Shown here: positions 8,399 through 17,001 of the stretch, one piece after another
How the letters are laid out: every line of letters starts with the position of its first letter
Position numbering within the stretch: position 1 is the stretch's first letter
Assembly: GCF_004361695.1 (NCBI RefSeq)
Contig: NZ_SNVW01000010.1
Coordinates: forward strand, 91,505-155,504
From: Curtobacterium flaccumfaciens
Lineage (GTDB): Bacteria > Actinomycetota > Actinomycetes > Actinomycetales > Microbacteriaceae
DNA length: 64,000 nucleotides
Direction of reading: 5' to 3'
The notes under the pieces: model-generated
The model's database searches: none
The model's input: the letters and a program-made list of their open reading frames with translations, nothing else
What the model was told of the DNA's origin: nothing
Program-made: the position numbers and the translations under genes

Positions 8399-9037
8399 GT
8401 GCGGTCCGCCGCGACGACGCTCGTCGTCGCCGCGGCGGCCCTCGCCGCACTGACCGGGTGCTCGCCGGCCGGGACCCCCACCCCCGGCGGGCACCCCTCG
8501 CTCGCCCCCACGGCGACGCCGACCCCGGTGCCGTCCGCGTTCTCCACCGCGGTGCCGCAGGCCGCGGCGACGCTCCCGCCCGTCCGGCAGCTCGCGGCGC
8601 CGACGCGGATCGACGTGGACTGGGCCGGCGTCTCGGCCGCCGTCCGCCCCGAGGGCGTCGACGACGCGGGCGCGATGGCGCTCCCCCCGGACCCGGCCGT
8701 CGCCGGCTGGTACCGGTTCGGCGCCGCACCGTCCTCGCCGGATGGCACCGTCGTGATCGCGGCGCACGTCGACGCGGTCGGCTACGGCACCGGACCGTTC
8801 GCCCACCTGCAGGACGTGCCGGACGGCACGACCGTGACCCTCACCGACAGTGCGGGGGCCGGGACCCGGTGGCGGATCACCTCGGTCAGCATGCTCGAGA
8901 AGCAGGGGCTGCCCTGGGCCTCGGTGTTCCGCGACGACGGACCGCGACAGCTGGTGCTCGTCACCTGCGGCGGCGCGTTCGACACCACCACCCACCACTA
9001 CGAGAGCAACCTCGTCATCACCGCCGACCCGGCGTGA
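8399..9037 (+). CDS. Class E/F-like sortase with lipoprotein-type N-terminus and no arginine after the active-site cysteine
   Basis: A 212-residue protein from a GTG at 8399; a CTG overlapping the previous stop is an alternative start. The N-terminus is a lipoprotein-type signal ending in LTGC, followed by a Pro/Thr-rich spacer and a sortase fold. Catalytic His lies in VIAAHVDAVGYG and Cys in LVLVTCGG. The canonical sortase triad also needs an Arg downstream of the Cys, but none is present between the Cys and the stop (FDTTTHHYESN follows). Either another residue substitutes or activity differs. The tight link to the DUF4397 gene suggests a functional pair. Confidence 0.82.
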   Translation: MRSAATTLVVAAAALAALTGCSPAGTPTPGGHPSLAPTATPTPVPSAFSTAVPQAAATLPPVRQLAAPTRIDVDWAGVSAAVRPEGVDDAGAMALPPDPAVAGWYRFGAAPSSPDGTVVIAAHVDAVGYGTGPFAHLQDVPDGTTVTLTDSAGAGTRWRITSVSMLEKQGLPWASVFRDDGPRQLVLVTCGGAFDTTTHHYESNLVITADPA

Positions 9038-9125
9038 GGAGACCGGGACGACCATGGGCGACACGCCGGACCGAGCCGTACGATCAGGGTGTGGTCGACG
9101 AGGACCGCAGCAGCGACAGGACGAC

Positions 9126-9671
9126 GTGACGACCACCCTCCCGGACGACGGCGAACTCTCCGACGCGTTCAGCGCCGGCAGCGAGCACGCCCTCCGCGCG
9201 GTGTACGACCGGTGGTCGTCGCTCGTCTACTCCCTCGCCCTCCGTGCGCTGGCGGAGCCCGCCGCCGCCGAGGACGTCACCCAGCAGGTGTTCGTGAAGG
9301 CCTGGCAACGGAGCGCCAGCTACGACCCATCGCGGGCCCCGCTCGGCGCCTGGCTCGTCGGGATCACCCGGAACTGCATCGCGGACGCCCTGAACGAACG
9401 CCGTCGGCACGCCAGCGCCGCCGACCCCGACGTCGTCGAGGAGACCACGGCAGCGCCGGAACCGGCCTTCGACATCGCCGAGCTGGCACTCGTCGCCGGG
9501 GAGCTCGACCGGCTCGGCGAGGTCCCGCGGCGCGTCATGCGACTGGCGTTCTACGACGACCTCAGCCATCGTGAGATCGCCGAACGACTCGACCTGCCCC
9601 TCGGCACCGTCAAGAGTCACATCCACCGAAGTCTGGCTCGGCTCCGAACACGCTTGGAGGTGATCGAATGA
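9126..9671 (+). CDS. ECF-family RNA polymerase sigma factor
   Basis: A 181-residue ECF sigma factor. Region 2 is visible as LVYSLALRALAEPAAAEDVTQQVF and the WQRSASYDP stretch. Region 4 is a helix-turn-helix with LSHREIAERLDLPLGTVKSHIHRS split around LDLP. The GTG at 9126 is chosen for length and the AGGA just upstream. Its stop overlaps the next start (ATGA), so it is co-translated with its probable anti-sigma factor. The pair resembles SigK/RskA-type systems that respond to envelope or redox stress, but the signal is not readable from sequence. Confidence 0.92.
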   Translation: MTTTLPDDGELSDAFSAGSEHALRAVYDRWSSLVYSLALRALAEPAAAEDVTQQVFVKAWQRSASYDPSRAPLGAWLVGITRNCIADALNERRRHASAADPDVVEETTAAPEPAFDIAELALVAGELDRLGEVPRRVMRLAFYDDLSHREIAERLDLPLGTVKSHIHRSLARLRTRLEVIE

Positions 9672-10489
9672 AGCACGTCGACGACGAGACCCTGGCGATG
9701 CTCGCGGTCTCCGACGAGGTGGCGGACAACGACGTCGCCGCGCACCTGGCGTCCTGCCAGCTCTGCCGCGACGAGGTCGCGGCACTGCAGCGCGTCGCGG
9801 CGGTGACCCGGTCGTCTGCGGACGTCGGGCTGACCGCGCCGCCGGAGCGGGTGTGGGACCGGATCGCGGCGGAGATCGCCGACACCGAGCGGGCGCCGGT
9901 CGACGCCGTCGACACTCGGCGTCCTGCGGCGCCGACGCAACCGCGCGCGGACACCGCGCCCCACCGCAGCCGGCCGCGCGGCAGCGACCAGGACCGCCCC
10001 CGCAGCGCCGACCGCAACCGGCCCCGCAACCGTCGTCGCGTCCTCGCCGCCGTGCTCTCCGGCGTCGGCGTGCTGGCGGTCCTGGTCGGCATCGGCGTCG
10101 TGACCGGCGTCGTGCCCGGACTCCCCCGCGGCGGCTCCGAGACCGTGCTGGCCAGCGCCCAGCTCGACGCCCTGCCGTCGTGGAAGGGCTCGAGCGGCAC
10201 CGCCGAGCTCGAACGCGACCGCGACGGTCGCACCACCCTCGTCGTCGACCTCCGCGGTGCTCGTGACGAACCGGAGGCCGGCGGCCTCCGCGAGGTCTGG
10301 ATGATGCGTGCCGACCTCAAGGGCCTGGTGAGCGTCGGCTTCCTCGACGGTGACCGCGGCCGCTTCACGGTGCCGGCGGCGATGGACACCGCGGCCTTCC
10401 CGGTGGTCGACGTGTCGGCCGAGGCGGACGACGGCGATCCGACGCACTCCGGCGACTCGATCGTGCGCGGGACCCTGTCACGGCCCTGA
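9668..10489 (+). CDS. RskA-like membrane anti-sigma factor
   Basis: A 273-residue anti-sigma factor. The N-terminal cytoplasmic part carries a zinc-binding anti-sigma motif, His26-x3-Cys30-x2-Cys33 (HLASCQLC). A long Arg/Pro/Asp-rich linker leads to one membrane helix (about residues 120-145) and an extracytoplasmic RskA-like domain with LPSWKGSSGTAELE and REVWMMRADLKGLVSVG. Such proteins hold their sigma factor at the membrane until regulated proteolysis. It overlaps the sigma gene by 4 bases. Confidence 0.9.
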   Translation: MKHVDDETLAMLAVSDEVADNDVAAHLASCQLCRDEVAALQRVAAVTRSSADVGLTAPPERVWDRIAAEIADTERAPVDAVDTRRPAAPTQPRADTAPHRSRPRGSDQDRPRSADRNRPRNRRRVLAAVLSGVGVLAVLVGIGVVTGVVPGLPRGGSETVLASAQLDALPSWKGSSGTAELERDRDGRTTLVVDLRGARDEPEAGGLREVWMMRADLKGLVSVGFLDGDRGRFTVPAAMDTAAFPVVDVSAEADDGDPTHSGDSIVRGTLSRP

Positions 10490-10524
10490 CCCTCGCGGGT
10501 CCCTCGCGTCCCCCGAATTCTCAG

Positions 10525-10580
10525 ATACGACGTATTCAACCTGCAAAGCCGGTGAATCGGGTGATCCGCACCGCTGCTTT
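10525..10580 (+). promoter_or_regulatory. Two candidate operators upstream of the HTH-MurA gene
   Basis: Between the anti-sigma gene and the HTH-MurA gene there is ATACG-A-CGTAT at 10525-10535, and an imperfect inverted repeat with outer arms AAAGC and GCTTT and inner arms CGGTG and CACCG at 10545-10580. The downstream product starts with an Xre-type DNA-binding domain, so autoregulation through one of these is possible. A plausible -10 (TTAGCGT) lies just after them, close to the ATG at 10608. Confidence 0.35.
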
Positions 10581-10607
10581 ATCTCACCAGCGTGTTAGCG
10601 TGACGCC

Positions 10608-12176
10608 ATGTCCGACACCACCACCGTCGTCAGTCCCGCCGTCACCGCCACGACGGCACCCCTCCGCGAGGTCGGCGCCCTCATCCGGGGCGCCCGCAAG
10701 GGACGCAGCATGACCCAGGCGCAACTCGCCGAACGGGTCGGCACCAGCCAGAGCGCGATCAACCGCATCGAGCAGGGCGGGCAGAACCTGTCCCTCGAGA
10801 TGCTCACCCGCATCAGTGACGCCCTCGACCAGCAGATCGTCTCGATCGGCGGAGCACCGCAGCGTGCACACCTGCGCGTGCAGGGCGGCCGGAAGCTCAG
10901 CGGCTCCATCGCGGTTAACTCGAGCAAGAACGCCGCCGTGGCGCTCCTCTGCGCCTCGCTCCTCAACCGCGGCGTCACGCGTCTGCACCGGGTCGCACGC
11001 ATCGTCGAGGTCGACCGGATCATCGACGTGCTCCGCAGCCTCGGCGCGACCGTCACCTGGTCGGAGGACGGCGAGACCCTCGAGATCGTCGCCCCTGCCG
11101 ACCTCCGCCTCGATGCCATCGACGCCGACGCCGCCCGCCGCACCCGCAGCGTCCTCATGTTCCTCGGCCCGCTCAGTGGCCGGTACGAGTCCTTCCGCCT
11201 GCCCTACGCCGGCGGCTGCGACCTCGGCACGCGCACGGTCGAACCGCACCTCATCGCCCTGCGGCCCTTCGGCGTCGACGTCGAGGCGACCTCCGGCTGG
11301 TACGAGGTCGGCGTCGCGAACACCGCCGTCCCGACGAAGTCCGTCGTCCTCACCGAGCGCGGCGACACCGTGACCGAGAACGCCATCCTCGCCGCGGCCG
11401 CCCGCGACGGCGAGACCGTCATCCGGAACGCCAGCCCCAACTACATGGTGCAGGACCTCTGCTTCTTCCTCGAGCTGCTCGGGGTGCGCATCGAGGGCAT
11501 CGGCACGACCACCCTCCGGATCACCGGCAAGAGCCGCATCGACGAGGTCGTGGACTACTGGCCGAGCGAGGACCCGGTCGAGGCGATGAGCCTCCTCACC
11601 GCGGGGATCGTCACCGCGTCGACGCTCACCGTCACCCGCGCGCCGATCGAGTTCCTCGAGATCGAGCTCGCGACCCTCGCCGAGATGGGCCTGCGGTTCG
11701 ACGTGTCCGAGGAGTACCCCGCCGCCAACCGCCGCACCCGCCTGGTCGACATCACGGTGCACCCGTCCGAGCTGCACGCCCCGATCGACAAGATCCACGC
11801 GATGCCGTTCCCGGGTCTCAACATCGACAACCTGCCGTTCTTCGTCGTCATCGCCGCGATGGCCGAGGGCACCACGCTCGTGCACGACTGGGTCTACGAG
11901 GGCCGGGCGATCCACCTGCTCGACCTCACCCGCCTCGGTGCGAGCGTCACGCTCCGCGACCCGCACCGCCTCGACGTGACCGGTCCGACGCACTTCTCCG
12001 GTGCCGAGGTGAGCTGCCCGCCGGCCCTCCGGCCCGCGGTCGTGATCCTGCTGGCGATGCTCGCGGCGAAGGGCGAGAGCGTCCTCCGTAACGTGGGCAT
12101 CATCGCCCGCGGCTACGAGCAGCTGCAGGAGCGCCTCAACTCGCTCGGCGCGTCCATCGAGACGTTCCACGACTGA
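10608..12176 (+). CDS. Xre-type HTH domain fused to a MurA-like UDP-GlcNAc 1-carboxyvinyltransferase
   Basis: This 522-residue protein has two parts. Residues about 20-80 form an Xre/Cro helix-turn-helix (MTQAQLAERVGTSQSAINRI). From about residue 85 on it is a full EPSP-synthase-fold enzyme of the MurA family, which transfers enolpyruvate to UDP-GlcNAc in peptidoglycan synthesis. Visible MurA hallmarks are SSKNAA (phosphate/substrate Lys), YAGGCDLGTRTVEPH with the catalytic Cys, and a C-terminal EGRAIHL with the conserved Arg. The usual FPTDMQ segment is PGLNIDNLP here, so the catalytic Asp may be shifted. It could be a second MurA, or an enzyme-derived regulator. Typical MurA is about 420 residues. 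Confidence 0.88.
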   Translation: MSDTTTVVSPAVTATTAPLREVGALIRGARKGRSMTQAQLAERVGTSQSAINRIEQGGQNLSLEMLTRISDALDQQIVSIGGAPQRAHLRVQGGRKLSGSIAVNSSKNAAVALLCASLLNRGVTRLHRVARIVEVDRIIDVLRSLGATVTWSEDGETLEIVAPADLRLDAIDADAARRTRSVLMFLGPLSGRYESFRLPYAGGCDLGTRTVEPHLIALRPFGVDVEATSGWYEVGVANTAVPTKSVVLTERGDTVTENAILAAAARDGETVIRNASPNYMVQDLCFFLELLGVRIEGIGTTTLRITGKSRIDEVVDYWPSEDPVEAMSLLTAGIVTASTLTVTRAPIEFLEIELATLAEMGLRFDVSEEYPAANRRTRLVDITVHPSELHAPIDKIHAMPFPGLNIDNLPFFVVIAAMAEGTTLVHDWVYEGRAIHLLDLTRLGASVTLRDPHRLDVTGPTHFSGAEVSCPPALRPAVVILLAMLAAKGESVLRNVGIIARGYEQLQERLNSLGASIETFHD

Positions 12177-12301
12177 GGCGCACCCCGCCGCCCAAGCACC
12201 CGAGCGGGCAGGGTTCGTCACGCTCGACGCCGGCGACCGGCCGGTTCCGCCCGCTGGGCGGAATGCGCGTGACGCGTCGTGCGCTCTCGACGCGCCCAAC
12301 T

Positions 12302-12349
12302 GACGGCCTGGAGGCGCGGTGCCAGCCCGCACCGCGCCTCCAGGCCGTC
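12302..12349. repeat. Perfect 21-bp hairpin of the CCTGGAGGCGCGG repeat family
   Basis: Arms 12302-12322 and 12329-12349 are perfect reverse complements (GACGGCCTGGAGGCGCGGTGC) with a 6-base loop. It sits in the 277-base gap between the HTH-MurA gene and the antiporter. There is no T-run, but such GC hairpins can end transcription in actinobacteria. The same core recurs elsewhere in the window (44998, 47640, 63856 and inside genes). Confidence 0.85.
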
Positions 12350-12453
12350 GTCGGTACCGTCTCGGGCTCGCCACCGGTCCGCAGGACGCGACCGGGTGGG
12401 CGCGCACAGCGCACGGCGCGTTGACTGGAGTGTCGGCCGAACGAGGAGTGCGT

Positions 12454-14034
12454 GTGCTGGGACCTGAACTGGTGGTCGTGCTCGGCCTCGCCATCGCCGT
12501 GACGGCGGGGATCGCCGACCGCATCCGGGTCGCGCCGCCGGTGCTGCTGCTGGTGATCGGGGCCGGGCTGGCGCTCGTGCCGGAGTTCACGCACGTGCAG
12601 CTGCCCGCCGACGCCGTCCTGCTGCTCTTCCTGCCCGCGCTGCTGTACTGGGAGAGCCTCACGACGTCGCTGCGGGAGATCCGCAAGAACCTCCGGGGCA
12701 TCGTGCTGATGGGGACCCTGCTCGTCGTCGTGACCGCCGGCGCGGTCGCGGTGCTGCTCCACCTGCTCGGACTGCCGTGGGGGCCGGCTTGGGTGCTCGG
12801 CGCCGCGGTCGCGCCGACCGACGCGACGGCCGTCGGGGTGCTCACGAAGATGCTCCCGCGGCGGAACGTCACCGTGCTCCGGGCGGAGAGCCTGGTGAAC
12901 GACGGCACCACGCTCGTCGTCTACGGGATCGCCGTCGCGGTGACCGTCGGCACGCAGGAGCTCACCTTCTGGGGCGTGTCCGGCATGCTCGTGCTGTCCT
13001 ACCTCGGCGGGGTCGCGGCCGGGCTCGCCGCGGCGTGGCTCGGCACGCTCGTCCTCCGTCGGGTCGACACCGTGGTGCTCGAGAACATGGTGACGCTGCT
13101 CGTGCCGTTCGCCGCGTTCCTCGCCGCCGAGGCCATCGGCGCGTCCGGGGTGTTGGCGGTGGTCGCGGCCGGGATCGTGGTCAGCCAGGTCGCGCCGAAG
13201 CTCGACCGTGCCGAGACCCGGCAGCAGGTCCGGGCGTTCTGGTCCTTCCTGACGTTCCTGCTGAACGGGTCCCTGTTCGTGCTCGTCGGAATCGAGGCGA
13301 TGGTCGCGGCACGCGCCCTCGACGCGTCGGAGCTGCTGCGCGCCACCGGGATCATCGCCGCGGTGGCCGTCGCGCTCGTGCTCGTGCGGTTCGCGTTCCT
13401 CAACGCGGCCGGGGGCGCGGTCTGGCTGGTCACCCGACGGACCGGCGGTGCGCCGCGGGAGGGCCACCGCGACCGGCTCGTGAGCGGCTTCGCCGGGTTC
13501 CGCGGCGCCGTGTCCCTCGCGATGGCGGTCGCCGTGCCGCGCACGCTGGAGTCGGGTGCCGCGTTCCCGGACCGCGACCTCATCGTCTTCGTCACCGCCG
13601 GGGTCGTCGTCGTGACGATCGTCGGCCAGGCGCTCGTGCTGCCGGCTGTGCTGAGGTACGCCGCGCTTCCCGAGGACGAGTCCGTCGGCGAGGAACGGCG
13701 GTACGCCGAACGGACCGCGATCCAGGAGGCGCTCGACGCCCTCCCCCGGCTCGCGCGGTCCACCGGCGCCGACCGTGCCACCGTCGAGCGGGTGCGGAAG
13801 GACTACGAGGCGCACCTCGACGTCATCCAGGCGCGCGAGGAAGAGGACGACGACCACCCGGCGCTGCAGCGGCACGACAGTGCGGTCGCCCTCGAGCTCG
13901 CGCTCGTGCAGCACAAGGCCGCCACGCTGCTGCGGCTGCGGGACGCCGACGAGATCGACGACCTGGTGCTGCGGCAGGTGCGCGCGGGGTACGACGCGGA
14001 GGAGGCGCGGTTGGACGGGTCGACGCCGGTCTGA
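12454..14034 (+). CDS. CPA1-family Na+/H+ antiporter (NhaP-like)
   Basis: A 526-residue transporter exchanging Na+ (or K+) for H+ across the membrane. About a dozen hydrophobic helices cover residues 1-410. CPA1 hallmarks are FLPALLYWESL, APTDATAVGVL and ESLVNDGTTLV, which contains the conserved Asn-Asp pair, followed by GFRGAVSLAMA. The C-terminal 110 residues are a charged, helical cytoplasmic tail of the kind that regulates such antiporters. The GTG at 12454 is preferred because GAGGAG ends 5 bases upstream; a GTG at 12448 overlaps that site. Confidence 0.92.
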   Translation: MLGPELVVVLGLAIAVTAGIADRIRVAPPVLLLVIGAGLALVPEFTHVQLPADAVLLLFLPALLYWESLTTSLREIRKNLRGIVLMGTLLVVVTAGAVAVLLHLLGLPWGPAWVLGAAVAPTDATAVGVLTKMLPRRNVTVLRAESLVNDGTTLVVYGIAVAVTVGTQELTFWGVSGMLVLSYLGGVAAGLAAAWLGTLVLRRVDTVVLENMVTLLVPFAAFLAAEAIGASGVLAVVAAGIVVSQVAPKLDRAETRQQVRAFWSFLTFLLNGSLFVLVGIEAMVAARALDASELLRATGIIAAVAVALVLVRFAFLNAAGGAVWLVTRRTGGAPREGHRDRLVSGFAGFRGAVSLAMAVAVPRTLESGAAFPDRDLIVFVTAGVVVVTIVGQALVLPAVLRYAALPEDESVGEERRYAERTAIQEALDALPRLARSTGADRATVERVRKDYEAHLDVIQAREEEDDDHPALQRHDSAVALELALVQHKAATLLRLRDADEIDDLVLRQVRAGYDAEEARLDGSTPV

Positions 14035-14102
14035 GCGGGCCGGGCGCGGGGTCGCCGTCGGGTGCGGTCCCTATGCGCTTTCGGGCGCGTCGGGTGCGGT
14101 CG

Positions 14103-14657
14103 CTACGCGTCCTCGGGTGTGGCCGCGTCGGGTGCGGTCGCGTCCGCGGCGAGGGCCTTCCGACGCTGCGACACCTGGACCGCGATCGCGACCGGGACCG
14201 CGGCCAGGGCGAGCACCCGCAGCCACGGCCGGTCGAACACGTGGCGCGTGGCGTGGTCGAGGGACACCGGGCCGGGGCCGCCGAGCGCGAACATCGCAGC
14301 CGAGAAGCCGAGGAACGCCGGGAACTCGAGACCGCCGTCCGCGTTGAAGAACCCGTTCGGGGTGTGCACGCTGGAGGCGACCCCCATGGTCGTCGCCGCT
14401 CCGGCGCCGGCGATCGGCGTGGCCAGGCCGAGTGCCAGGGCAGCACCGGAACCCGCCTCGCCGATGCCGGCGAGGACGGCGTTCCGACGGGCCGGCCGGA
14501 AGCCCATCGCCTGCATGCCCTGGGCGGTGCCCTCGATGCCGCCGCCGCCGAACGCGCCGAAGAGCTTCTGTGAGCCGTGCGAGACGAGCACGGCGCCCAG
14601 CGCGATGCGGAGCAGCGTCTTCGCGGTGACCGAAGCGGTGGTGTGTCGCGAGTTCAT
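14103..14657 (-). CDS. DoxX-family membrane protein
   Basis: A 184-residue protein with four hydrophobic helices. It matches the DoxX family: LLRIALGAVLVSHGSQKLFG near the start, GTAQGMQAMGF, then EAGSGAALALGL. Members are small quinol-oxidase-related or redox-associated membrane proteins of largely unknown role. It is transcribed divergently from the nucleosidase gene, with a 101-base shared promoter region. The intergenic 14035-14102 contains a CGTCGGGTGCGGTC repeat that continues into the 3' end. Confidence 0.85.
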   Translation of the reverse strand: MNSRHTTASVTAKTLLRIALGAVLVSHGSQKLFGAFGGGGIEGTAQGMQAMGFRPARRNAVLAGIGEAGSGAALALGLATPIAGAGAATTMGVASSVHTPNGFFNADGGLEFPAFLGFSAAMFALGGPGPVSLDHATRHVFDRPWLRVLALAAVPVAIAVQVSQRRKALAADATAPDAATPEDA

Positions 14658-14758
14658 GTGGTCCTCCAGGTCGTCCGGGTCCGGGGTGCCCGTCGTCGTG
14701 GACGGGCGCGGTGCCGCAGACGGTACGCCGTGCTCCGCCGACGTGCGAGGATCGATCG

Positions 14759-15472
14759 GTGCAGCCCCAACATCCTCCGATCGCGGTCGTCATCGCCGCC
14801 ATGAGCGAAGAGGTCGCGGCGTTCGCGGACCTCTTCGGCGGCGTCCCGGCGCTCGACGGTCCGGTGGGCGGACACGACGCGCACCACCTCCTCGACATCG
14901 GCGGCGCGACGGTCGCCGTCCGCCGCAGCGGCATCGGCTTCACGAACGCCACGGCCGCCGTCGCGCACTGCTTCCACGACTTCGGCGCCGGCGTACCGGT
15001 GGTCAACGTCGGGACGGCGGGCGGCCTCATGCACGGCATCGAGATCGGCGACGTCGTGGTCGGCGACCGGTACGTCAACCTCAACGCGGACGCCACGACG
15101 TTCGGGTACGCGCTGGGCCAGGTGCCGGGCATGCCGACGGGCTACGCGCCCGACGAGCGACTGGTCGACCTGGCGCTCGGCTCGGACGCCGGGTACCGCC
15201 TGCGGTCCGCCACGATCGGGTCGAGCGAGGTCTTCGTGACCGAGGGCCGGGCGCGGCTGCTCCGCGACGCGTTCCCCACCGTCGCCGCAGTCGACATGGA
15301 GTCGGCGGCGATCGCGCAGTTCGCACACGTGCACGACATGCCGTTCGTGTCAGTGCGGGCCATCAGCGACCTGTGCGCGCCGGACGGCGACGAGTTCCGT
15401 GAGCACCTCGACGGCGCTGCGGGCCGCGCGGCGCGGGTGGTGCGGGACGTGGTGCTCGGGATCGCGCGCTGA
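14759..15472 (+). CDS. 5'-methylthioadenosine/S-adenosylhomocysteine nucleosidase-like protein
   Basis: A 237-residue PNP/UDP-phosphorylase-fold protein. MTAN hallmarks are present: AAMSEEV at the start (catalytic base Glu), NVGTAGGL (substrate loop), VDMESAAIAQ (ribose-binding Met-Glu) and VRAISD with the catalytic Asp. The enzyme would cleave MTA or SAH to adenine plus the ribose-thio product in methionine salvage and methylation control. The GTG start at 14759 is backed by GAGGA 7 bases upstream; the first methionine lies 14 residues further in and would cut the first strand. Confidence 0.87.
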   Translation: MQPQHPPIAVVIAAMSEEVAAFADLFGGVPALDGPVGGHDAHHLLDIGGATVAVRRSGIGFTNATAAVAHCFHDFGAGVPVVNVGTAGGLMHGIEIGDVVVGDRYVNLNADATTFGYALGQVPGMPTGYAPDERLVDLALGSDAGYRLRSATIGSSEVFVTEGRARLLRDAFPTVAAVDMESAAIAQFAHVHDMPFVSVRAISDLCAPDGDEFREHLDGAAGRAARVVRDVVLGIAR

Positions 15473-15541
15473 CGGGGGTTCTGACGTGACCCGTCTGGAG
15501 CGCACCTCGCAGGTCGGACGCCTTCGCGGTTCGATGGGCGC

Positions 15542-16393
15542 ATGACCGATCCCAGGACCTTCCTCATCACCGGCACCAGTCGCGGGATGGGCGTCGACTT
15601 CGTCCGCGCCGCGCTCGAGGCCGGCCACCACGTCGTCGCCACCGCCCGGAACCCCGACCGGGTGGTCGCCGCGGTCGGGTCCCACGAAGCGCTCCTCCCC
15701 GTCGCCCTCGACGTCACCGACGAGGCCGCCGCCCGTGCCGCGGTCGACGCGGCGGTCGAGCGCTTCGGCCGCATCGACGTGCTCGTCAACAACGCCGGCA
15801 GCTTCCAGGCCGGGTACTTCGAGGAGGTCTCCGCGGCGCAGTTCCGAACGCAGGTCGAGACGAACTTCTTCGGCGCGCTGAACGTCACCCGAGCGGTCCT
15901 GCCCGTCATGCGGCGGCAGCGCTCCGGGCACGTCGTCAGCATCAGCTCGACGGCCGGGATCGTCGCCGGTGCGGGCGGCAGCGCGTACGCGGCGTCGAAG
16001 TTCGCGCTCGAGGGCTGGATGGAGGCGCTCCACGACGAGATCGCACCGTTCGGCCTGCACGCCACCGTGGTCGAGCCCGGGTTCTTCCGCACCGACCTGC
16101 TGGCCGAGGGCGATTCGACCTTCTGGGGCGACGTCGCGGTGCCCGACTACGCGGAGGCCTCGGCGCAGACCCGGGAGTTCTTCCGCGGCATGGAGGGACG
16201 GCAGTCGGGCGACCCCGCGAAGCTCGCCCGGGCCCTCCTCGCCGTGACCGAGTTGGACGCGCCGCCGGTGCGGTTCGTCGCCGGGGCCGACAGCGTCGGG
16301 GGCGTGGTCCGCAAGGGCGAGCTGCTCGTCGCGCAGGCGCGGGCGTACCCGGAGCTGTCGGAGCACCTCGACCTCGACGCGCCGCAGGCCTGA
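15542..16393 (+). CDS. Short-chain dehydrogenase/reductase
   Basis: A 283-residue classical SDR with a Rossmann fold. The NAD(P)-binding motif is TGTSRGMG. DVTDEAA and NNAG follow. The catalytic residues are Ser in SISSTAG and the YAASK Tyr/Lys pair. An Arg in TARNPDR after the second strand suggests NADP preference. The C-terminal part is extended compared with the 250-residue core. The substrate is not readable. It stands alone on the plus strand and converges with the DUF1269-type gene across a short tandem repeat. Confidence 0.9.
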   Translation: MTDPRTFLITGTSRGMGVDFVRAALEAGHHVVATARNPDRVVAAVGSHEALLPVALDVTDEAAARAAVDAAVERFGRIDVLVNNAGSFQAGYFEEVSAAQFRTQVETNFFGALNVTRAVLPVMRRQRSGHVVSISSTAGIVAGAGGSAYAASKFALEGWMEALHDEIAPFGLHATVVEPGFFRTDLLAEGDSTFWGDVAVPDYAEASAQTREFFRGMEGRQSGDPAKLARALLAVTELDAPPVRFVAGADSVGGVVRKGELLVAQARAYPELSEHLDLDAPQA

Positions 16394-16410
16394 CGGGCAG
16401 CAGGGCTGAC

Positions 16411-16486
16411 TCGCTGGCTTGCTGGCTTGCTGGCTTGCTGGCTCGCTGGCTTGCTGGCTTGCTGGCTTGCTGGCTTGCTGGCTCGC
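16411..16486. repeat. 8-base tandem repeat, nine units
   Basis: Nine head-to-tail copies of TTGCTGGC or TCGCTGGC fill 16411-16482, followed by a partial unit. The array occupies almost all the space between the SDR stop and the stop of the convergent gene, and ends one base before that stop codon. It lies outside both proteins, so copy-number change would alter 3' ends rather than reading frames. Confidence 0.95.
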
Positions 16487-16487
16487 C

Positions 16488-16982
16488 CTACCGCAGCTCG
16501 GTGAGTTCGTGGGCGATGGCGCGCTCGTCGTCGGGCGTGAGCGTCGTCTGCACCACCGTGCCGCCGAACCTGTCGAGCGCCCGCCGGAAGTCGTCGTCCC
16601 GCATAGCCGTGGCGTACGCGACGACCGCCGAGCGTCCCGGCGCCAGGACCGCGGCCACCCGTTCGCGGAACCCGGCGTCGATCGTCGTGCGGTCGAGCCC
16701 GGCGAAGAGCGCACCGATCACCCCGCCGACGGCCAAGCCGAGGAACGGCATCAGGAACAGCGCACCGAGCACGGTGCCGAAGACCGCGCTCGACGCGGCG
16801 CGGACCCCGAGCTCGGCGGATCTGCCCGGGGTCTCGACGTGCAGGTGTCCACGCTCGTCGACCCGGACGAGGGCGAGCCCGCCGAGCTCCACGACCGTGC
16901 GGTCCTGCAGGAGCTGCACCCCCTCGTAGGCCGCGAGGGCACGTGCTTCGTCGTCGAACGCGATGATGATGAGTTCCGACAT
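16488..16982 (-). CDS. DUF1269-type small membrane protein
   Basis: A 164-residue protein. The N-terminal part (LIIIAFDDEARALAAYEGV) and the central Gly-rich double hydrophobic segment (VFGTVLGALFLMPFLGLAVGGVIGALFAGL, split by a proline) fit the DUF1269 family of unknown function. The last third is soluble. It follows the HAD gene by 19 bases on the same strand, so it is probably in one operon with it and with the decayed sulfatase. In several bacteria arylsulfatase, HAD-hydrolase and DUF1269 genes travel together. Confidence 0.75.
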   Translation of the reverse strand: MSELIIIAFDDEARALAAYEGVQLLQDRTVVELGGLALVRVDERGHLHVETPGRSAELGVRAASSAVFGTVLGALFLMPFLGLAVGGVIGALFAGLDRTTIDAGFRERVAAVLAPGRSAVVAYATAMRDDDFRRALDRFGGTVVQTTLTPDDERAIAHELTELR

Positions 16983-17001
16983 GGCGTCGTCGTCCCCTCG
17001 G

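Noticed and set aside
14046..14140. CGTCGGGTGCGGTC triple repeat at the 3' ends of the antiporter and DoxX genes as an attachment site
   Set aside because: Copies are short, imperfect and local; no integrase or partner site is seen.
16411..16486. Phase-variation switch
   Set aside because: The 8-base units lie after both stop codons, so frame switching of a protein is not possible.
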